From NCBI RefSeq assembly GCF_006345815.1, contig NZ_VCIG01000043.1, positions 62,001 through 126,000 on the forward strand: DNA of 64,000 nt, read 5' to 3'. The notes under the pieces were generated by a model, which saw only the letters and a list, made by a program, of their open reading frames with translations, had not been told where the DNA came from and ran no database searches. Below are positions 17,969 through 28,296 of the stretch, piece after piece. The position numbers were made by a program, and so were the translations under genes. The stretch is from Ochrobactrum sp. CGA5. GTDB taxonomy: Bacteria > Pseudomonadota > Alphaproteobacteria > Rhizobiales > Rhizobiaceae. How positions within the stretch are numbered: the first letter of the stretch is position 1; each line of letters opens with the position of its first letter.

Positions 17969-18514
17969 TTAGTCGCCTTCAAAGGCCACGAGAGTCCGCA
18001 CCGGGACCCCGAGCGCTTCGAGCTTCTTGCGCCCGCCGAGATCGGGCAGATCGATGATGAAACAGGCAGCGACAATGTCCGCACCCATCTGAAGCAGAAG
18101 TTTCGCCGCCGCTTCCGCCGTTCCGCCTGTAGCGATCAGATCGTCCACCAGAATGATCCGCTCGCCCTTTTCAATCGCATCGCGGTGCATTTCCATTTCA
18201 TCAATGCCGTATTCAAGGCTGTAGGCGATGCGCACCGTATCGCGCGGCAGTTTGCCCTTCTTGCGGATCGGCACAAAGCCTGCCGAAAGCTGATGTGCAA
18301 TTGCGCCGCCCAGAATGAAGCCGCGTGCTTCTATACCGGCTACCTTGTCGACCTTGTTGCCTGCATAGGGATAGACCAGCTCATCGACGGCACGACGGAA
18401 TGCCTGTGCATCGCCCATAAGCGTCGTCACGTCACGGAACTGGACGCCGGGCTTCGGATAATCCGGAATGGTGCGGATCGCATCCTTCAAGCTGGCTTTA
18501 AATCCGGATTCCAT
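17969..18514 (-). CDS. apt: Adenine phosphoribosyltransferase
   Basis: The 181-residue salvage enzyme makes AMP from adenine and PRPP. The family features are [15 protein letters not shown] near residue 18, [17 protein letters not shown], and the PRPP-binding motif [19 protein letters not shown] near residue 122. AAAGGA lies upstream of the ATG. A TTCAGGC-N-GCCTGAA palindrome sits directly before that ribosome binding site. Confidence 0.96.
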   Translation of the reverse strand: MESGFKASLKDAIRTIPDYPKPGVQFRDVTTLMGDAQAFRRAVDELVYPYAGNKVDKVAGIEARGFILGGAIAHQLSAGFVPIRKKGKLPRDTVRIAYSLEYGIDEMEMHRDAIEKGERIILVDDLIATGGTAEAAAKLLLQMGADIVAACFIIDLPDLGGRKKLEALGVPVRTLVAFEGD

Positions 18515-18524
18515 TTTCCATCCT

Positions 18525-18539
18525 TTCAGGCGGCCTGAA
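18525..18539. promoter_or_regulatory. 7-bp palindrome in the apt leader
   Basis: TTCAGGC-G-GCCTGAA is a perfect inverted repeat immediately upstream of the apt ribosome binding site. It could be an operator. The one-base spacing makes an RNA hairpin unlikely. Confidence 0.35.
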
Positions 18540-18710
18540 GGCCGGTCAGATTAATCAAGGCAAAGTTGGGGCAAAGCTCCTTTACACCCTCAAACGAGCA
18601 AATTGCAAAAGAAACTGCCCATCTTCGCCAGAAACATTACGGCGACGCGCCGTCACTTTCATGGCTTAAGTGTGGCAGCCGCAAGGATTACCCCTCCTCC
18701 GCACCGCAAA

Positions 18711-18736
18711 TAAAAATGGGCGCCTACGGCGCCCAT
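18711..18736 (-). terminator. Intrinsic terminator of the petABC operon
   Basis: A perfect 9-bp stem ATGGGCGCC/GGCGCCCAT with a 3-base loop lies 25 bases after the petC stop. It is followed on the minus strand by TTTTTATTT. Confidence 0.85.
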
Positions 18737-18760
18737 TCGCAAATTCATAATGATCCGTTG

Positions 18761-19645
18761 TCAGTGTTTGACATCCGACCAGATGGAACGCTTGGCAACG
18801 TAAACCAGCCCGGCAAAGAGGATCAGGAATACCAGAACACGGAAACCGGTTCGCTTGCGCTCTTCCAGATGCGGTTCTGCAGCCCACATCAGGAAAGCCG
18901 AAACGTCACGTGCATACTGATCCACCGTCTGCGGCGAGCCGTCGTCATAGGTGACTTGATCGTCGCTCAGCGGCTTTGCCATGGCCAGCGACTTGCCAGC
19001 GATGAAGTATGGATTGTAGTGCGTGCCTTCGGCAATATGCATACCCGCTGGTGGCTGTTCGTCGTAACCGGTCAGCAGGGAATGGATGTAATCCGGGCCA
19101 GCCTCGTTATACTGCGTGAATATATCGAAGATGAATGTCGGAAAGCCCCGTTCGACGCCGCGGGCCTTCGCGATCAGCGAGAAGTCCGGAGGAGCTGCCC
19201 CGTTGTTCGCGGCTGCAGCTGCGGCTGCGTTCGGGAATGGCGCCGGAAAGTGATCTGTCGGAAGCGCCTTGCGGGTGAACATTTCGCCATCCGCATTCGG
19301 GCCGTCCTGCACTTCATATTCAGCGGCAAATGCCTTGACCTGTTCCGGCGAGTAACCGAGGTCTTCCAGCGTACGGAAGGCCACCAGATTCATCGAGTGA
19401 CACGCCGAGCAGACTTCCTTGTAGACCTTCAGGCCACGCTGAAGCTGGCCCTTGTCATAGGTTCCGAACGGACCAGCAAAGCTCCACTTTTCCTGCTTGG
19501 GATGGTGGATCGGAAAATGTGCGGGTTCCGCGGCATTACCGCCTTCCTCAGCCGAGGCAAGGCCCACCGAACCGGCGAAGGCAATACCAAGCGCAACCAG
19601 CGGAGCAATGCCGAAGGCAGCGAAATTCTTGAGGATGTTTTTCAT
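18761..19645 (-). CDS. petC: Cytochrome c1 of the bc1 complex
   Basis: About 294 residues from ATG 19645 (AAGGA eight bases upstream; ATG 19660 is an alternative). A signal peptide ends near ASAEEG. The heme c site is CSACHSMN (CxxCH), and the axial Met region lies in the C-terminal half. A single C-terminal membrane anchor (FRVLVFLILFAGLVYVAKR) holds it in the inner membrane. It passes electrons from the Rieske centre to a soluble or membrane cytochrome c. Last gene of petABC. Confidence 0.96.
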   Translation of the reverse strand: MKNILKNFAAFGIAPLVALGIAFAGSVGLASAEEGGNAAEPAHFPIHHPKQEKWSFAGPFGTYDKGQLQRGLKVYKEVCSACHSMNLVAFRTLEDLGYSPEQVKAFAAEYEVQDGPNADGEMFTRKALPTDHFPAPFPNAAAAAAANNGAAPPDFSLIAKARGVERGFPTFIFDIFTQYNEAGPDYIHSLLTGYDEQPPAGMHIAEGTHYNPYFIAGKSLAMAKPLSDDQVTYDDGSPQTVDQYARDVSAFLMWAAEPHLEERKRTGFRVLVFLILFAGLVYVAKRSIWSDVKH

Positions 19646-19673
19646 TGTGACGTCCTTCATCTCTCTCGCTGGT

Positions 19674-20969
19674 TCAGCCCCGAGTTTCAACAGGGATTTC
19701 CACTGGGGCAATCTCGGCCTTACCGCTCTTCTCCAGAACCGCCTCGGTGATCGAGTTCGGCAAACGCTTCGGCGTTTCGATCAGGCCGATAACCGGCATG
19801 ATGATGATGAAGAATGCAAAGTAGTAGAGCGTACCCAGCTGCGCCATGAAGACGTAGGAACCTTCCGCAGGACGCGAACCCAACCAGCCGAGGAAGATGG
19901 CGTTGATCACAAACAGCCAGAAGAACAGCTTGAACCACGGACGATAGACAGCCGAACGAACCTTCGATGTATCGAGCCAAGGTACGACGAAGAGGATCGC
20001 GATCGAACCGAACATGGTCAGCACGCCGCCGAGCTTCGAATCGATCGGACCGATATTGAAGGTGATGGCGCGCAACATCGCGTAGAACGGCAGGAAGTAC
20101 CATTCAGGAACAATGTGGGCAGGCGTCTTGAGGGAATCGGCCGGAATATAGTTATCCGGATGGCCGAGGAAGTTCGGCATATAGAAGATGAAGTAGGCAA
20201 AGAACACGAAGAAGACGAGCGCGCCGAAAGCGTCCTTGATGGTCGCATAAGGCGTGAACGGCAGCGTATCGGTCTTGGACTTGACTTCAATGCCTGTCGG
20301 ATTGGTCTGACCCGTCACATGCAGCGCCCAGACGTGCAGGATGACGACACCCGCGATCATGAACGGCAGCAGATAGTGCAGCGAGAAGAAGCGGTTGAGC
20401 GTCGGATTGTCAACCGCAAAACCACCCAGCAGCAATTGCTGGATCGGCTCGCCGATGATCGGGAAAGCCGTGAAGAAGCCCGTGATAACCGTGGCACCCC
20501 AGAAGGACATCTGCCCCCATGGCAGCACGTAGCCCATGAAAGCGGTTGCCATCATGAGAAGGAAGATCACCACGCCCAGAATCCATAAAAGCTCGCGCGG
20601 CGCCTTGTAGGAACCGTAATAAAGGCCGCGGGCGATATGGAGATAGACGGCGATAAAGAAGAAGGATGCACCGTTTGAGTGCATGTAGCGCAGCAACCAA
20701 CCGGAGTTGACGTCACGCATGATCTTTTCGACGGAATTGAAAGCAATCCCCGTATCAGCAGCATAATGCATTGCCAGCACAATGCCGGTAACGATCTGCG
20801 AAATGAGCATGAAGCTCAGAATGCCACCGAAGGTGTACATGTAGTTCAGGTTACGCGGCGTCGGATAGGCCACGAAAGAATCATAGACGAGACGCGGCAA
20901 GGGAAGCCGTTCGTCCACCCATTTTTCGATGCCGGTCTTCGGCGTGTATGTGGAGTGTCCACCACTCAT
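19674..20969 (-). CDS. petB: Cytochrome b of the bc1 complex
   Basis: About 431 residues from ATG 20969, with GGAGAG just upstream. Eight predicted membrane helices; the N-terminal block with [20 protein letters not shown] contains one pair of heme-ligating His residues, and the [16 protein letters not shown] Qo-region motif follows. The conserved PEWY sequence of the Qo site is present ([14 protein letters not shown]). It carries hemes bL and bH and both quinone sites. It lies between petA and petC with short gaps. Confidence 0.97.
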   Translation of the reverse strand: MSGGHSTYTPKTGIEKWVDERLPLPRLVYDSFVAYPTPRNLNYMYTFGGILSFMLISQIVTGIVLAMHYAADTGIAFNSVEKIMRDVNSGWLLRYMHSNGASFFFIAVYLHIARGLYYGSYKAPRELLWILGVVIFLLMMATAFMGYVLPWGQMSFWGATVITGFFTAFPIIGEPIQQLLLGGFAVDNPTLNRFFSLHYLLPFMIAGVVILHVWALHVTGQTNPTGIEVKSKTDTLPFTPYATIKDAFGALVFFVFFAYFIFYMPNFLGHPDNYIPADSLKTPAHIVPEWYFLPFYAMLRAITFNIGPIDSKLGGVLTMFGSIAILFVVPWLDTSKVRSAVYRPWFKLFFWLFVINAIFLGWLGSRPAEGSYVFMAQLGTLYYFAFFIIIMPVIGLIETPKRLPNSITEAVLEKSGKAEIAPVEIPVETRG

Positions 20970-20990
20970 GTCTTCTCTCCCCAAGACCTG

Positions 20991-21554
20991 TTAGCCGATC
21001 CTGATGACCGTATCGGAAGTGAATGCATATTGCGGGATGTGCATGTTTTCCGGCGCCGGGCCACTGCGAATACGCCCGGCAGTGTCATAGGTCGAGCCAT
21101 GGCATGGGCAGAACCAGCCACCGAAAGAACCGGATTCACCAAGCGGCACGCAACCCAGATGGGTACATACACCGATCATCACCAGCCAGTTTTCCTTGCC
21201 TTCGCCTGCCGAGCGGGCGAGATCGGTCGCCTGCGCGTCCGAAGCAAGGTTGGCATTGCGCGCGATCGGATCCTTGAGATCACCAAGAGCAGTTGTCTTG
21301 GCATCCTCAACTTCCTTGGCGGAGCGGTTACGGATGAAAACCGGCTTACCACGCCATTTAACAGTCAATGATGCTCCTTCCGTCAAGGACGAAACATCAA
21401 CCTCGATGGACGCAGCCGCGAGTGTCGAAGCGTCCGGACGCATCTGGTCGATAAACGGCCAGGCCAGTCCGCCAACTCCGACGACACCGGCCATTCCCGT
21501 CGCAATATACAAAAAATCACGCCGTGTCGGCTCAGCCGTGTCGTGTGCGCTCAC
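20991..21554 (-). CDS. petA: Rieske iron-sulfur protein of the bc1 complex
   Basis: About 187 residues. The N-terminus carries a Tat-type motif TRRDFLYIATGMAGVVG forming the single membrane anchor. The 2Fe-2S ligand boxes are CTHLGCVPLG and CPCHGSTYDTAGR. GTG 21554 is preferred over the in-frame TTG 21572, because AAGGA lies 8 bases before the GTG. First gene of petABC; the electron acceptor from ubiquinol is this protein. Confidence 0.96.
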   Translation of the reverse strand: MSAHDTAEPTRRDFLYIATGMAGVVGVGGLAWPFIDQMRPDASTLAAASIEVDVSSLTEGASLTVKWRGKPVFIRNRSAKEVEDAKTTALGDLKDPIARNANLASDAQATDLARSAGEGKENWLVMIGVCTHLGCVPLGESGSFGGWFCPCHGSTYDTAGRIRSGPAPENMHIPQYAFTSDTVIRIG

Positions 21555-22062
21555 GTGCCAATTCCTTTTCAACCTGCATGTTCAATTGAACTCTCCCCTC
21601 GTCCTCTTTTGCACTTGCGCAAAAGTAGTCCTGCAAGTGCTCACAGGACGAAATTCCCTCCATTTCACTATCCGGTTTATGCGTGTAAAAATCGCTTGTC
21701 CAGACACCAAGCCCTTATGACGGCACGATGTCGCAGGCGGATTTGCCTACTCAATTCAGGGAATGCATGGCAAAGCGATAACAGACCAAAGGCAGCGCAA
21801 AGCCTTCAACTTTCGCCGCTTCGCCATTTGAAACCACGGACTGGTGGACCCAAAGCCCTGCACTGATAGCGCCACGGACAGCTATCACATCCCTTTCATG
21901 AGGCCGTTTCAGATTTCCTGAATGGCATCCGAACCACCGAATCGGAACCGGGAGCATCAACCAGCGGCACCCGGCTCGTCGAAAGGAACGCTGCCGGACT
22001 GGTTCACGGAAGGAAGGGCAAACCCAACGCCCGAAGGGGCCACCAGCAGCATTCTTCCACCC
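21555..22062. other. About 0.5 kb without a gene: petABC promoter region
   Basis: No convincing gene; the 69-codon minus-strand ORF at 21751-21960 has no family features or good ribosome binding site. A CTTTTGC/GCAAAAG stem with a 6-base loop at 21606-21625 lies in the petA leader. Weak -35/-10 pairs exist on the minus strand but none stands out. Confidence 0.45.
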
Positions 22063-23919
22063 CTACTCTACCAGAGCATCCTCTGAACTGTCATCGAAGC
22101 CGAGGAAGCCGCCGGACTGTCGGGCCCACAGACTTGCATAAATGCCGCCGAGCGCCACAAGCTCCTCATGCGTGCCGTCTTCCACGATACGCCCCTTGTC
22201 CATAACCACGAGGCGATCCAGTGCTGCAATGGTGGAAAGGCGGTGCGCGATGGCGATCACGGTCTTGCCTTCCATCAACGTGTTGAGGCTGTCCTGAATG
22301 GCCGCCTCGACTTCCGAATCGAGCGCCGAGGTGGCCTCGTCCAGAATGAGAATCGGCGCATCCTTGAGCATCACACGTGCAATGGCAATGCGCTGGCGCT
22401 GCCCGCCCGAAAGCTTGACCCCGCGTTCGCCGACATGCGCATCCAGCCCCTGCCGCCCCTTCGGGTCGGTCAGAAGCGGAATGAACTGGTCGGCCTGCGC
22501 AAGCCGGATTGCCTGCTGCAACATTTCTTCTGTCGCATCCGGTCGCCCATACATGATGTTCTCGCGGACCGAACGGTGCAGCAGCGACGTATCTTGTGTC
22601 ACCATGCCGATATTGGCGCGAAGCGAATCCTGCGTGACCTCAGAAATGTCCTGCCCATCGATCAGAATGCGGCCCTTCTCCAGATCGTAGAAGCGCAACA
22701 GCAGATTGACCAGCGTGGATTTGCCAGCACCGGAACGTCCGACGAGACCAACTTTCTGGCCAGGCCGGATGTGGAGCGTAAGGTCCTCGATGACGCCTTT
22801 GCCCTTGCCATAATGGAAGCCGATCCTGTCGAAATCGAGCTTGCCTTTGGTCACCTGCAATGCCGGCGCATTGGGAACGTCCACAACCTCATGCGAGCGC
22901 GCAATCGTCGTGATGCCATCTTCCACCGTGCCGATATTCTCGAACAACGCAGACATTTCCCACATGATCCACTGCGACATGCCGTTGAGCCGCAGCACCA
23001 GACCGATGCCAACGGCAACAGCTCCCACGGAGATCGCTTGGTTCATCCAAAGCTGGATGCCGATTGCGCCCACAGCAAACAACAGGATGCAGTTCGCCAT
23101 ATAGAGCGTGAAATGGAACATCGTCACCAGACGCATCTGTCGATGCACAGTGCCGAGGAAACCATCAAGGCTTTCCTTCACATATGATTCTTCCCGGCTG
23201 GAATGCGAGAATAGCTTTACGGTGGCGATATTGGTGTAACTGTCGACAATACGTCCGGTCATCGACGAACGCGCATCGGCCTGCTGTTCCGAAATCGTGC
23301 GCAGGCGCGGAATGAAGACACGCAACAAAACGATGTAAACGAGTAACCAAACGGCAAACGGGATCATCAGAACAAGATCTGCAGACGCTGCAATGAACAG
23401 AGTACCCGCGAAATAGACGATGACATAGTTCAGCACATCCAGAAGCTTCATCACCGTTTCACGAACAGCGAGAGCAGTCTGCATCAGTTTGGTGGAGATA
23501 CGTCCGGCAAATTCGTCCTGGAAGAATGCCATCGACTGGCGGATCAGATAACGGTGCATCAGCCAGCGCACACGCATTGGATAATTGCCGAGCAATGTCT
23601 GATGGATCAGCAGCGAATGGATCAGCACCACGCCCGGCAGACCAATCAGGACGACGCCCGCAATCAGGGCGAGCCGCCAGCCTTCATTGCTGAGGAAAGT
23701 CTCACGCGACTGGTGTGAAAGCCAATCGACAATGTTGCCCATGAAGGCAAAAAGCGAAACTTCGATCACGGCGATGAGCGTTGTGAAAATCGCCATGCCG
23801 ATGATCCACGGCCAGGCACCGCGTGTATAATAAAGGCAAAAGGCTACGAGTCCGCGCGGGGGTTCGCGCGGCGGCTCTTCGGGATAGGCTTCGAGTCGTT
23901 TTTCAAACCATCTAAACAT
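22063..23919 (-). CDS. ABC exporter, fused membrane and ATPase domains
   Basis: The 618-residue half-transporter has an N-terminal six-helix membrane domain (to about residue 340) and a C-terminal ATPase with Walker A GRSGAGKSTLVNLLLRFYD, Q-loop region MVTQDTSLLHRSVREN, signature LSGGQRQRIAIARVML, Walker B ILILDEATSALD and H-loop AHRLSTIAALD. This is the ABCB/MsbA-like exporter class, acting as a dimer. ATG 23919 follows AAGGTG, whereas the upstream in-frame region has no protein-like character. The substrate is not evident. Confidence 0.93.
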   Translation of the reverse strand: MFRWFEKRLEAYPEEPPREPPRGLVAFCLYYTRGAWPWIIGMAIFTTLIAVIEVSLFAFMGNIVDWLSHQSRETFLSNEGWRLALIAGVVLIGLPGVVLIHSLLIHQTLLGNYPMRVRWLMHRYLIRQSMAFFQDEFAGRISTKLMQTALAVRETVMKLLDVLNYVIVYFAGTLFIAASADLVLMIPFAVWLLVYIVLLRVFIPRLRTISEQQADARSSMTGRIVDSYTNIATVKLFSHSSREESYVKESLDGFLGTVHRQMRLVTMFHFTLYMANCILLFAVGAIGIQLWMNQAISVGAVAVGIGLVLRLNGMSQWIMWEMSALFENIGTVEDGITTIARSHEVVDVPNAPALQVTKGKLDFDRIGFHYGKGKGVIEDLTLHIRPGQKVGLVGRSGAGKSTLVNLLLRFYDLEKGRILIDGQDISEVTQDSLRANIGMVTQDTSLLHRSVRENIMYGRPDATEEMLQQAIRLAQADQFIPLLTDPKGRQGLDAHVGERGVKLSGGQRQRIAIARVMLKDAPILILDEATSALDSEVEAAIQDSLNTLMEGKTVIAIAHRLSTIAALDRLVVMDKGRIVEDGTHEELVALGGIYASLWARQSGGFLGFDDSSEDALVE

Positions 23920-24089
23920 GGTGCACCTTTTAGGTGGTCCCGGGAGACTTGCCAAGACGGAAGAGGAACAAAACAAGAATATTTCTACAGATGCATTCCG
24001 TAGAAATAACAACACCGGAGCTGTTGATGTTCCGGTTATTGCCGCCTTCGGCGCTTGCGGCGATAAGCATTTCGCGTTACCCGCTTCAT

Positions 24090-24569
24090 ATGGAACTGCG
24101 CGTCGCACTTTACCAGCCGGACATTCCCGGCAACACGGGAACGATCCTGCGTATGGCCGCCTGCCTCGGCTTCGCGGTCGACCTCATCGAGCCTGCCGGA
24201 TTCGACGTTTCCGACCGCTCCCTCAAGCGCGCCGGAATGGACTATCTGGAGCAGGCCGCCCTCACCCGCCATGCGGATTGGCGCCACTTCGCAGACTGGC
24301 GACAGCAAGCCGGACGCCGCATCGTTTTGCTGTCCACCAAGGCCGCGATCCCCTACACGGATTATCAGTTTCAGGAAAATGACATTCTGCTTTTCGGGCG
24401 TGAGTCGTCCGGCGTCCCCGACGCTGTTCACGATTCCGCTGATGCACGACTTCTGATCCCGATGATGCCCGGTGCGAGATCGCTAAATCTTGCGGTTTCG
24501 GTCGCGATGACGGCGGGCGAAGCTCTGCGACAGCGGAGGGAAAGACGCGATTCCCTCCAGCAGGAATAA
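24090..24569 (+). CDS. trmL: tRNA (cytidine/uridine-2'-O)-methyltransferase TrmL
   Basis: The 159-residue SPOUT methyltransferase 2'-O-methylates the wobble base 34 of tRNA-Leu. The family features are ELRVALYQPDIPGNTGTI at the start, LLFGRESSGVPD in the middle, and the SAM-binding knot MPGARSLNLAVSVAMTAGEA near residues 130-148. The start at ATG 24090 gives the family length; upstream codons are the shadow of the divergent ABC exporter promoter. Confidence 0.95.
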   Translation: MELRVALYQPDIPGNTGTILRMAACLGFAVDLIEPAGFDVSDRSLKRAGMDYLEQAALTRHADWRHFADWRQQAGRRIVLLSTKAAIPYTDYQFQENDILLFGRESSGVPDAVHDSADARLLIPMMPGARSLNLAVSVAMTAGEALRQRRERRDSLQQE

Positions 24570-24650
24570 ACTATCCAAGATTACGCCTTGCGAAGGGGCC
24601 GGCTTCGCAAGGCATCCCTCCCCATCCGGTCTGAAAGGCTCGCTTCATCC

Positions 24651-25688
24651 ATGAACCTGTCCGTTCGCACCATCGCTCTCGCTGCCTCTGCCGCTTCCCT
24701 GCTGGCGAGCGCTCCGGCCTTTGCCAAACAGGCTTCCCCCATCGCGCCCAAGGTGATGGTCATCACCATGTTTGGCGAAGAAGCCAAGCCATGGCTTGAA
24801 GGCGAAAAATTCACGCAGAAGATCAACCTGCCGGGCCTGAGCCCCGAGTATCCAGAGATCGACTGCACGGCCGAAGGCCTTTGCCATATGACGACGGCCA
24901 TGGGTTTCGCCAATGCCGCGAGCGCGACGGCGGCTTTGGCGTTGAGCGACAAGTTCGATCTCAGCCACACCTATTTCCTGATCGCCGGCATCGCCGGTGT
25001 TGATCCCAAGCACGGCACGCTGGGATCGGCGCATTGGGCAAAATATTCCATCGATGCCAATCTGAACCACCGCATCGACATTCGTGAAGCACCGGAAGGC
25101 TGGCACACGGACTTTTTCGGCCTCGGCGCGGCAAAGCCCGATGAAAAACCGAAATGGGCTGCTGGCACGGAAGTCTTTGAACTCAACAGCAAGCTTGCTG
25201 ATTATGCACTGGCAACGACCAAGAACGTAGAGCTTCTCGATAGCGACGCAGCCAAGGAATATCGCAAGCACTACACTGAAGACGCTGCGACTGGCGCTCC
25301 AAAGGTCACGATCTGCGATACGGCTTCGGGCGATACCTACTGGCATGGTGCGAAGCTCGGCGAGGCCATGGCCGAATGGGCCAAACTTGTAACCGATGGC
25401 AAGGCCGACTACTGCACTTCGCAAATGGAAGACAATGCTACGTTGACCGCACTGAAACGTGGTTCCGAAGCTGGCAAGCTCGATTTCAACCGCATCGCCT
25501 TGCTGCGCACCGCCTCGAACTTCGACCGTCAGAGCAAGGACCAGACCGCGGCTGAATCGCTTGCCGCAAATTCCGGCGGTTTCCCGCTCGCGACGACCAA
25601 CGCCTATCGCGTCGGCAAGGCCTACGCAGACAGCATCATTCAGAACTGGAATGCATGGGAAAAGGCACCGCAGACCGCGGCCCACTAA
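24651..25688 (+). CDS. Periplasmic purine nucleoside permease (NUP) family protein
   Basis: The 345-residue protein has an N-terminal signal peptide (about residues 1-25, ending SAPAFAKQ). The mature part has NUP-family segments such as KVMVITMFGEEAKPWL, CHMTTAMGFANAASATAALAL, FLIAGIAGVDPKHGTLGSAHW and GGFPLATTNAYRVGKAYADS. Family members resemble nucleoside phosphorylases and are linked to purine nucleoside uptake; a periplasmic location is inferred from the signal peptide. It is followed by a strong terminator. Confidence 0.88.
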   Translation: MNLSVRTIALAASAASLLASAPAFAKQASPIAPKVMVITMFGEEAKPWLEGEKFTQKINLPGLSPEYPEIDCTAEGLCHMTTAMGFANAASATAALALSDKFDLSHTYFLIAGIAGVDPKHGTLGSAHWAKYSIDANLNHRIDIREAPEGWHTDFFGLGAAKPDEKPKWAAGTEVFELNSKLADYALATTKNVELLDSDAAKEYRKHYTEDAATGAPKVTICDTASGDTYWHGAKLGEAMAEWAKLVTDGKADYCTSQMEDNATLTALKRGSEAGKLDFNRIALLRTASNFDRQSKDQTAAESLAANSGGFPLATTNAYRVGKAYADSIIQNWNAWEKAPQTAAH

Positions 25689-25718
25689 GCCCGTAATGGA
25701 ATAACAATTCAAACATGG

Positions 25719-25746
25719 AAGGCGCCCACTGGGCGCCTTTCTTCAA
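25719..25746 (+). terminator. Intrinsic terminator after the NUP gene
   Basis: A perfect 9-bp stem AAGGCGCCC/GGGCGCCTT with a 3-base ACT loop, followed by TCTTC. It lies 30 bases after the NUP stop. Confidence 0.75.
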
Positions 25747-25799
25747 TCTCTAATCTGAATCCTATTTCAAGGCTTTGACCGTCACGATTAAAGCATTGC

Positions 25800-26072
25800 T
25801 CAATCCGCAGTGGCCAGCCGGCGCATGGTGAACTCAATCACATCGTCAGGGCGTTCGCACCAGCTTTCGATTTCAGTCCAGTAGGCAGCTTTCGGAAAAG
25901 TCTCGAACCATTCGCGTGCTTTTTCGCGGGCCTCCGGCCTCGGCAGGGTGAATGTCTCGCGAACAAAACCGTCGCGCGGCATACGGCTTTGCTTCAAGCC
26001 TTTCTGGGTGCGACTCTTCTGCAGCTGCTTACGCAAGCCTTCGAGCGGCGGACGGGGCGGTGCTGTTGTCAT
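25800..26072 (-). CDS. Small basic protein, uncharacterised
   Basis: About 90 residues from ATG 26072, which has GGAGG 8 bases upstream. The N-terminal third is Arg/Lys/Pro-rich. The C-terminal part has Trp/Phe-rich helices (EKAREWFETFPKAAYWTEIE, then a further Trp). Probably soluble, possibly nucleic-acid or protein binding. I do not recognise a named family; similar small ORFs next to hemF would support it. It is divergent from hemF. Confidence 0.7.
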   Translation of the reverse strand: MTTAPPRPPLEGLRKQLQKSRTQKGLKQSRMPRDGFVRETFTLPRPEAREKAREWFETFPKAAYWTEIESWCERPDDVIEFTMRRLATAD

Positions 26073-26107
26073 GCGTTTGCCTCCAAACCCTGAGTAGAGA
26101 AAGATAG

Positions 26108-27208
<1,101 letters not shown>

Positions 27209-27217
27209 CAGTCATGA

Positions 27218-27241
27218 AAAGGGCCGGGAAACCGGCCCTTT
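27218..27241. terminator. Bidirectional terminator between hemF and the GNAT gene
   Basis: A perfect 10-bp stem AAAGGGCCGG/CCGGCCCTTT with a GAAA loop. Short T-runs occur in both directions (TTTGTATT and TTTTC), so it can end both convergent transcripts. Confidence 0.75.
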
Positions 27242-27244
27242 GTA

Positions 27245-27739
27245 TTATGAATCAAATGCCGCATGATAGGCGACATCGCCTTCCGGCATGTCTGGCCCGA
27301 AGGCCAGACATTGGAAATATTCCGCGGGCACACCGGGCAGCTTCAACCGCGCTTCGGCCTTGAAGCCGAAGCGCACATAATAGCCGGGATTACCGAGAAG
27401 GACGCAGCCTTTGGCGCCTTCCTGCCGCAGAATAGCAAGGCCCTCGCGGATAAGCATTCCGCCGATCCCCTCACCTTGCCGGTCAGGACGAACCGAGAGC
27501 GGGCCTAGCCCATACCAACCCTTGTCCTCGCCGCCAATCAGAACCGGTGAGAAGGCGACGTGCCCCAGAACTTCGCCTTTGTCTTCAGCAACCAGTGACA
27601 AGGTGAGCGCCTTTGCAGCACGAAGCGCATCGACGATCTCCCCTTCCTTCTGGTTGCTATAAGCCACGGTACGGAATGCCTCGTCCGTCACCTGACGGAT
27701 TGCATCGGCGTCTTCAGACATCTCCTTGCGAATATGCAT
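27245..27739 (-). CDS. GNAT N-acetyltransferase, YjhQ-like (possible antitoxin)
   Basis: The 164-residue GNAT protein starts at ATG 27739, with AAGGAG six bases upstream. The acetyl-CoA loop is VRPDRQGEGIGGMLIREGLA (Q/RxxGxG/A), and GNPGYYVRFGFKAEARLKL closes the fold. It follows the YjhX-like toxin gene by 11 bases in the same direction. In E. coli the YjhX/TopAI toxin is paired with YjhQ, a GNAT-fold antitoxin, so this gene is the likely partner. A free-standing acetyltransferase cannot be excluded. Confidence 0.85.
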   Translation of the reverse strand: MHIRKEMSEDADAIRQVTDEAFRTVAYSNQKEGEIVDALRAAKALTLSLVAEDKGEVLGHVAFSPVLIGGEDKGWYGLGPLSVRPDRQGEGIGGMLIREGLAILRQEGAKGCVLLGNPGYYVRFGFKAEARLKLPGVPAEYFQCLAFGPDMPEGDVAYHAAFDS

Positions 27740-27750
27740 GACGCTCTCCT

Positions 27751-28005
27751 TCACCGGTTGTTGAGCTGAGCGCGAACATTTTCGCGCCCTTTGAACGAGA
27801 TGCGATAAGGGCTGCCCATTCGGGATTCGATCAGTCTCTTGCGGCGTAATTGCTGGAAAACTGCCATCGTGCAATCAGAAAGCAGATAGCCTTCACGGGT
27901 AAAGCATTCGATTCCGCAGATACGTCCGTCTTCGCGCAGATGGCGGATGTAGCCGCCCTGCGCCAGCACGTGCAAGACGCGCTGTTCCATGCGTGAGATA
28001 TTCAT
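27751..28005 (-). CDS. YjhX/TopAI family protein (topoisomerase I inhibitor toxin)
   Basis: This 84-residue protein matches the YjhX (UPF0386) family throughout: [38 protein letters not shown] and [20 protein letters not shown], ending [11 protein letters not shown]-like. E. coli YjhX (TopAI) binds topoisomerase I and blocks DNA relaxation; YjhQ neutralises it. The ribosome binding site is weak (AGG 11 bases from ATG), consistent with tight control, and a GGATGG/CCATCC hairpin lies in the leader. Whether this copy is toxic is unknown. Confidence 0.88.
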   Translation of the reverse strand: MNISRMEQRVLHVLAQGGYIRHLREDGRICGIECFTREGYLLSDCTMAVFQQLRRKRLIESRMGSPYRISFKGRENVRAQLNNR

Positions 28006-28051
28006 TGTTGTTCATGCCTGGATGGAAACCATGACAAGCACCAGCTCTCGC

Positions 28052-28067
28052 GGATGGCGAACCATCC
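28052..28067 (-). promoter_or_regulatory. Hairpin in the topAI-like leader
   Basis: On the minus strand GGATGG-TTCG-CCATCC is a 6-bp stem with a TTCG tetraloop, about 47 bases before the start codon. The region could carry translational control, as described for the E. coli topAI leader. Confidence 0.35.
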
Positions 28068-28235
28068 ACGGCCAATGCCGTTTCCGCTCCTGAACACTGC
28101 ACTATGAGACGCTCTCGGCGCCTTCCATATTGTGCAGCTAGTTCGGAACGATCAAAGGCCTCCTACAATCTCCAGCATCAACAATTCCTCTTCATGAGAT
28201 TCTCGCCCCTTAAAAGCAGCGCGGCAAGAACACAA

Positions 28236-28258
28236 AACGGGAGGGCGATAAGCCCTCC
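28236..28258 (-). terminator. Intrinsic terminator after the LpxO-like gene
   Basis: A 7-bp stem GGAGGGC/GCCCTCC with a 5-base loop (28240-28258), followed on the minus strand by CGTTTTGT. It lies about 40 bases after the hydroxylase stop. Confidence 0.65.
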
Positions 28259-28296
28259 TGCTCATTTACAAACACGACGTACCAGTGTCAAATCGT

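Noticed and set aside
18566-20588. Long plus-strand ORFs (394 and 363 codons) opposite petC and petB.
   Set aside because: They mirror the pet genes, which have heme and quinone-site motifs; the plus-strand frames have none.
21751-21960. 69-codon minus-strand ORF upstream of petA.
   Set aside because: No recognisable family and no ribosome binding site.
27893-28102. 69-codon minus-strand ORF overlapping the YjhX gene in another frame.
   Set aside because: GTG start without a ribosome binding site and Arg/Ala-rich product; it could at most be a regulatory upstream ORF.
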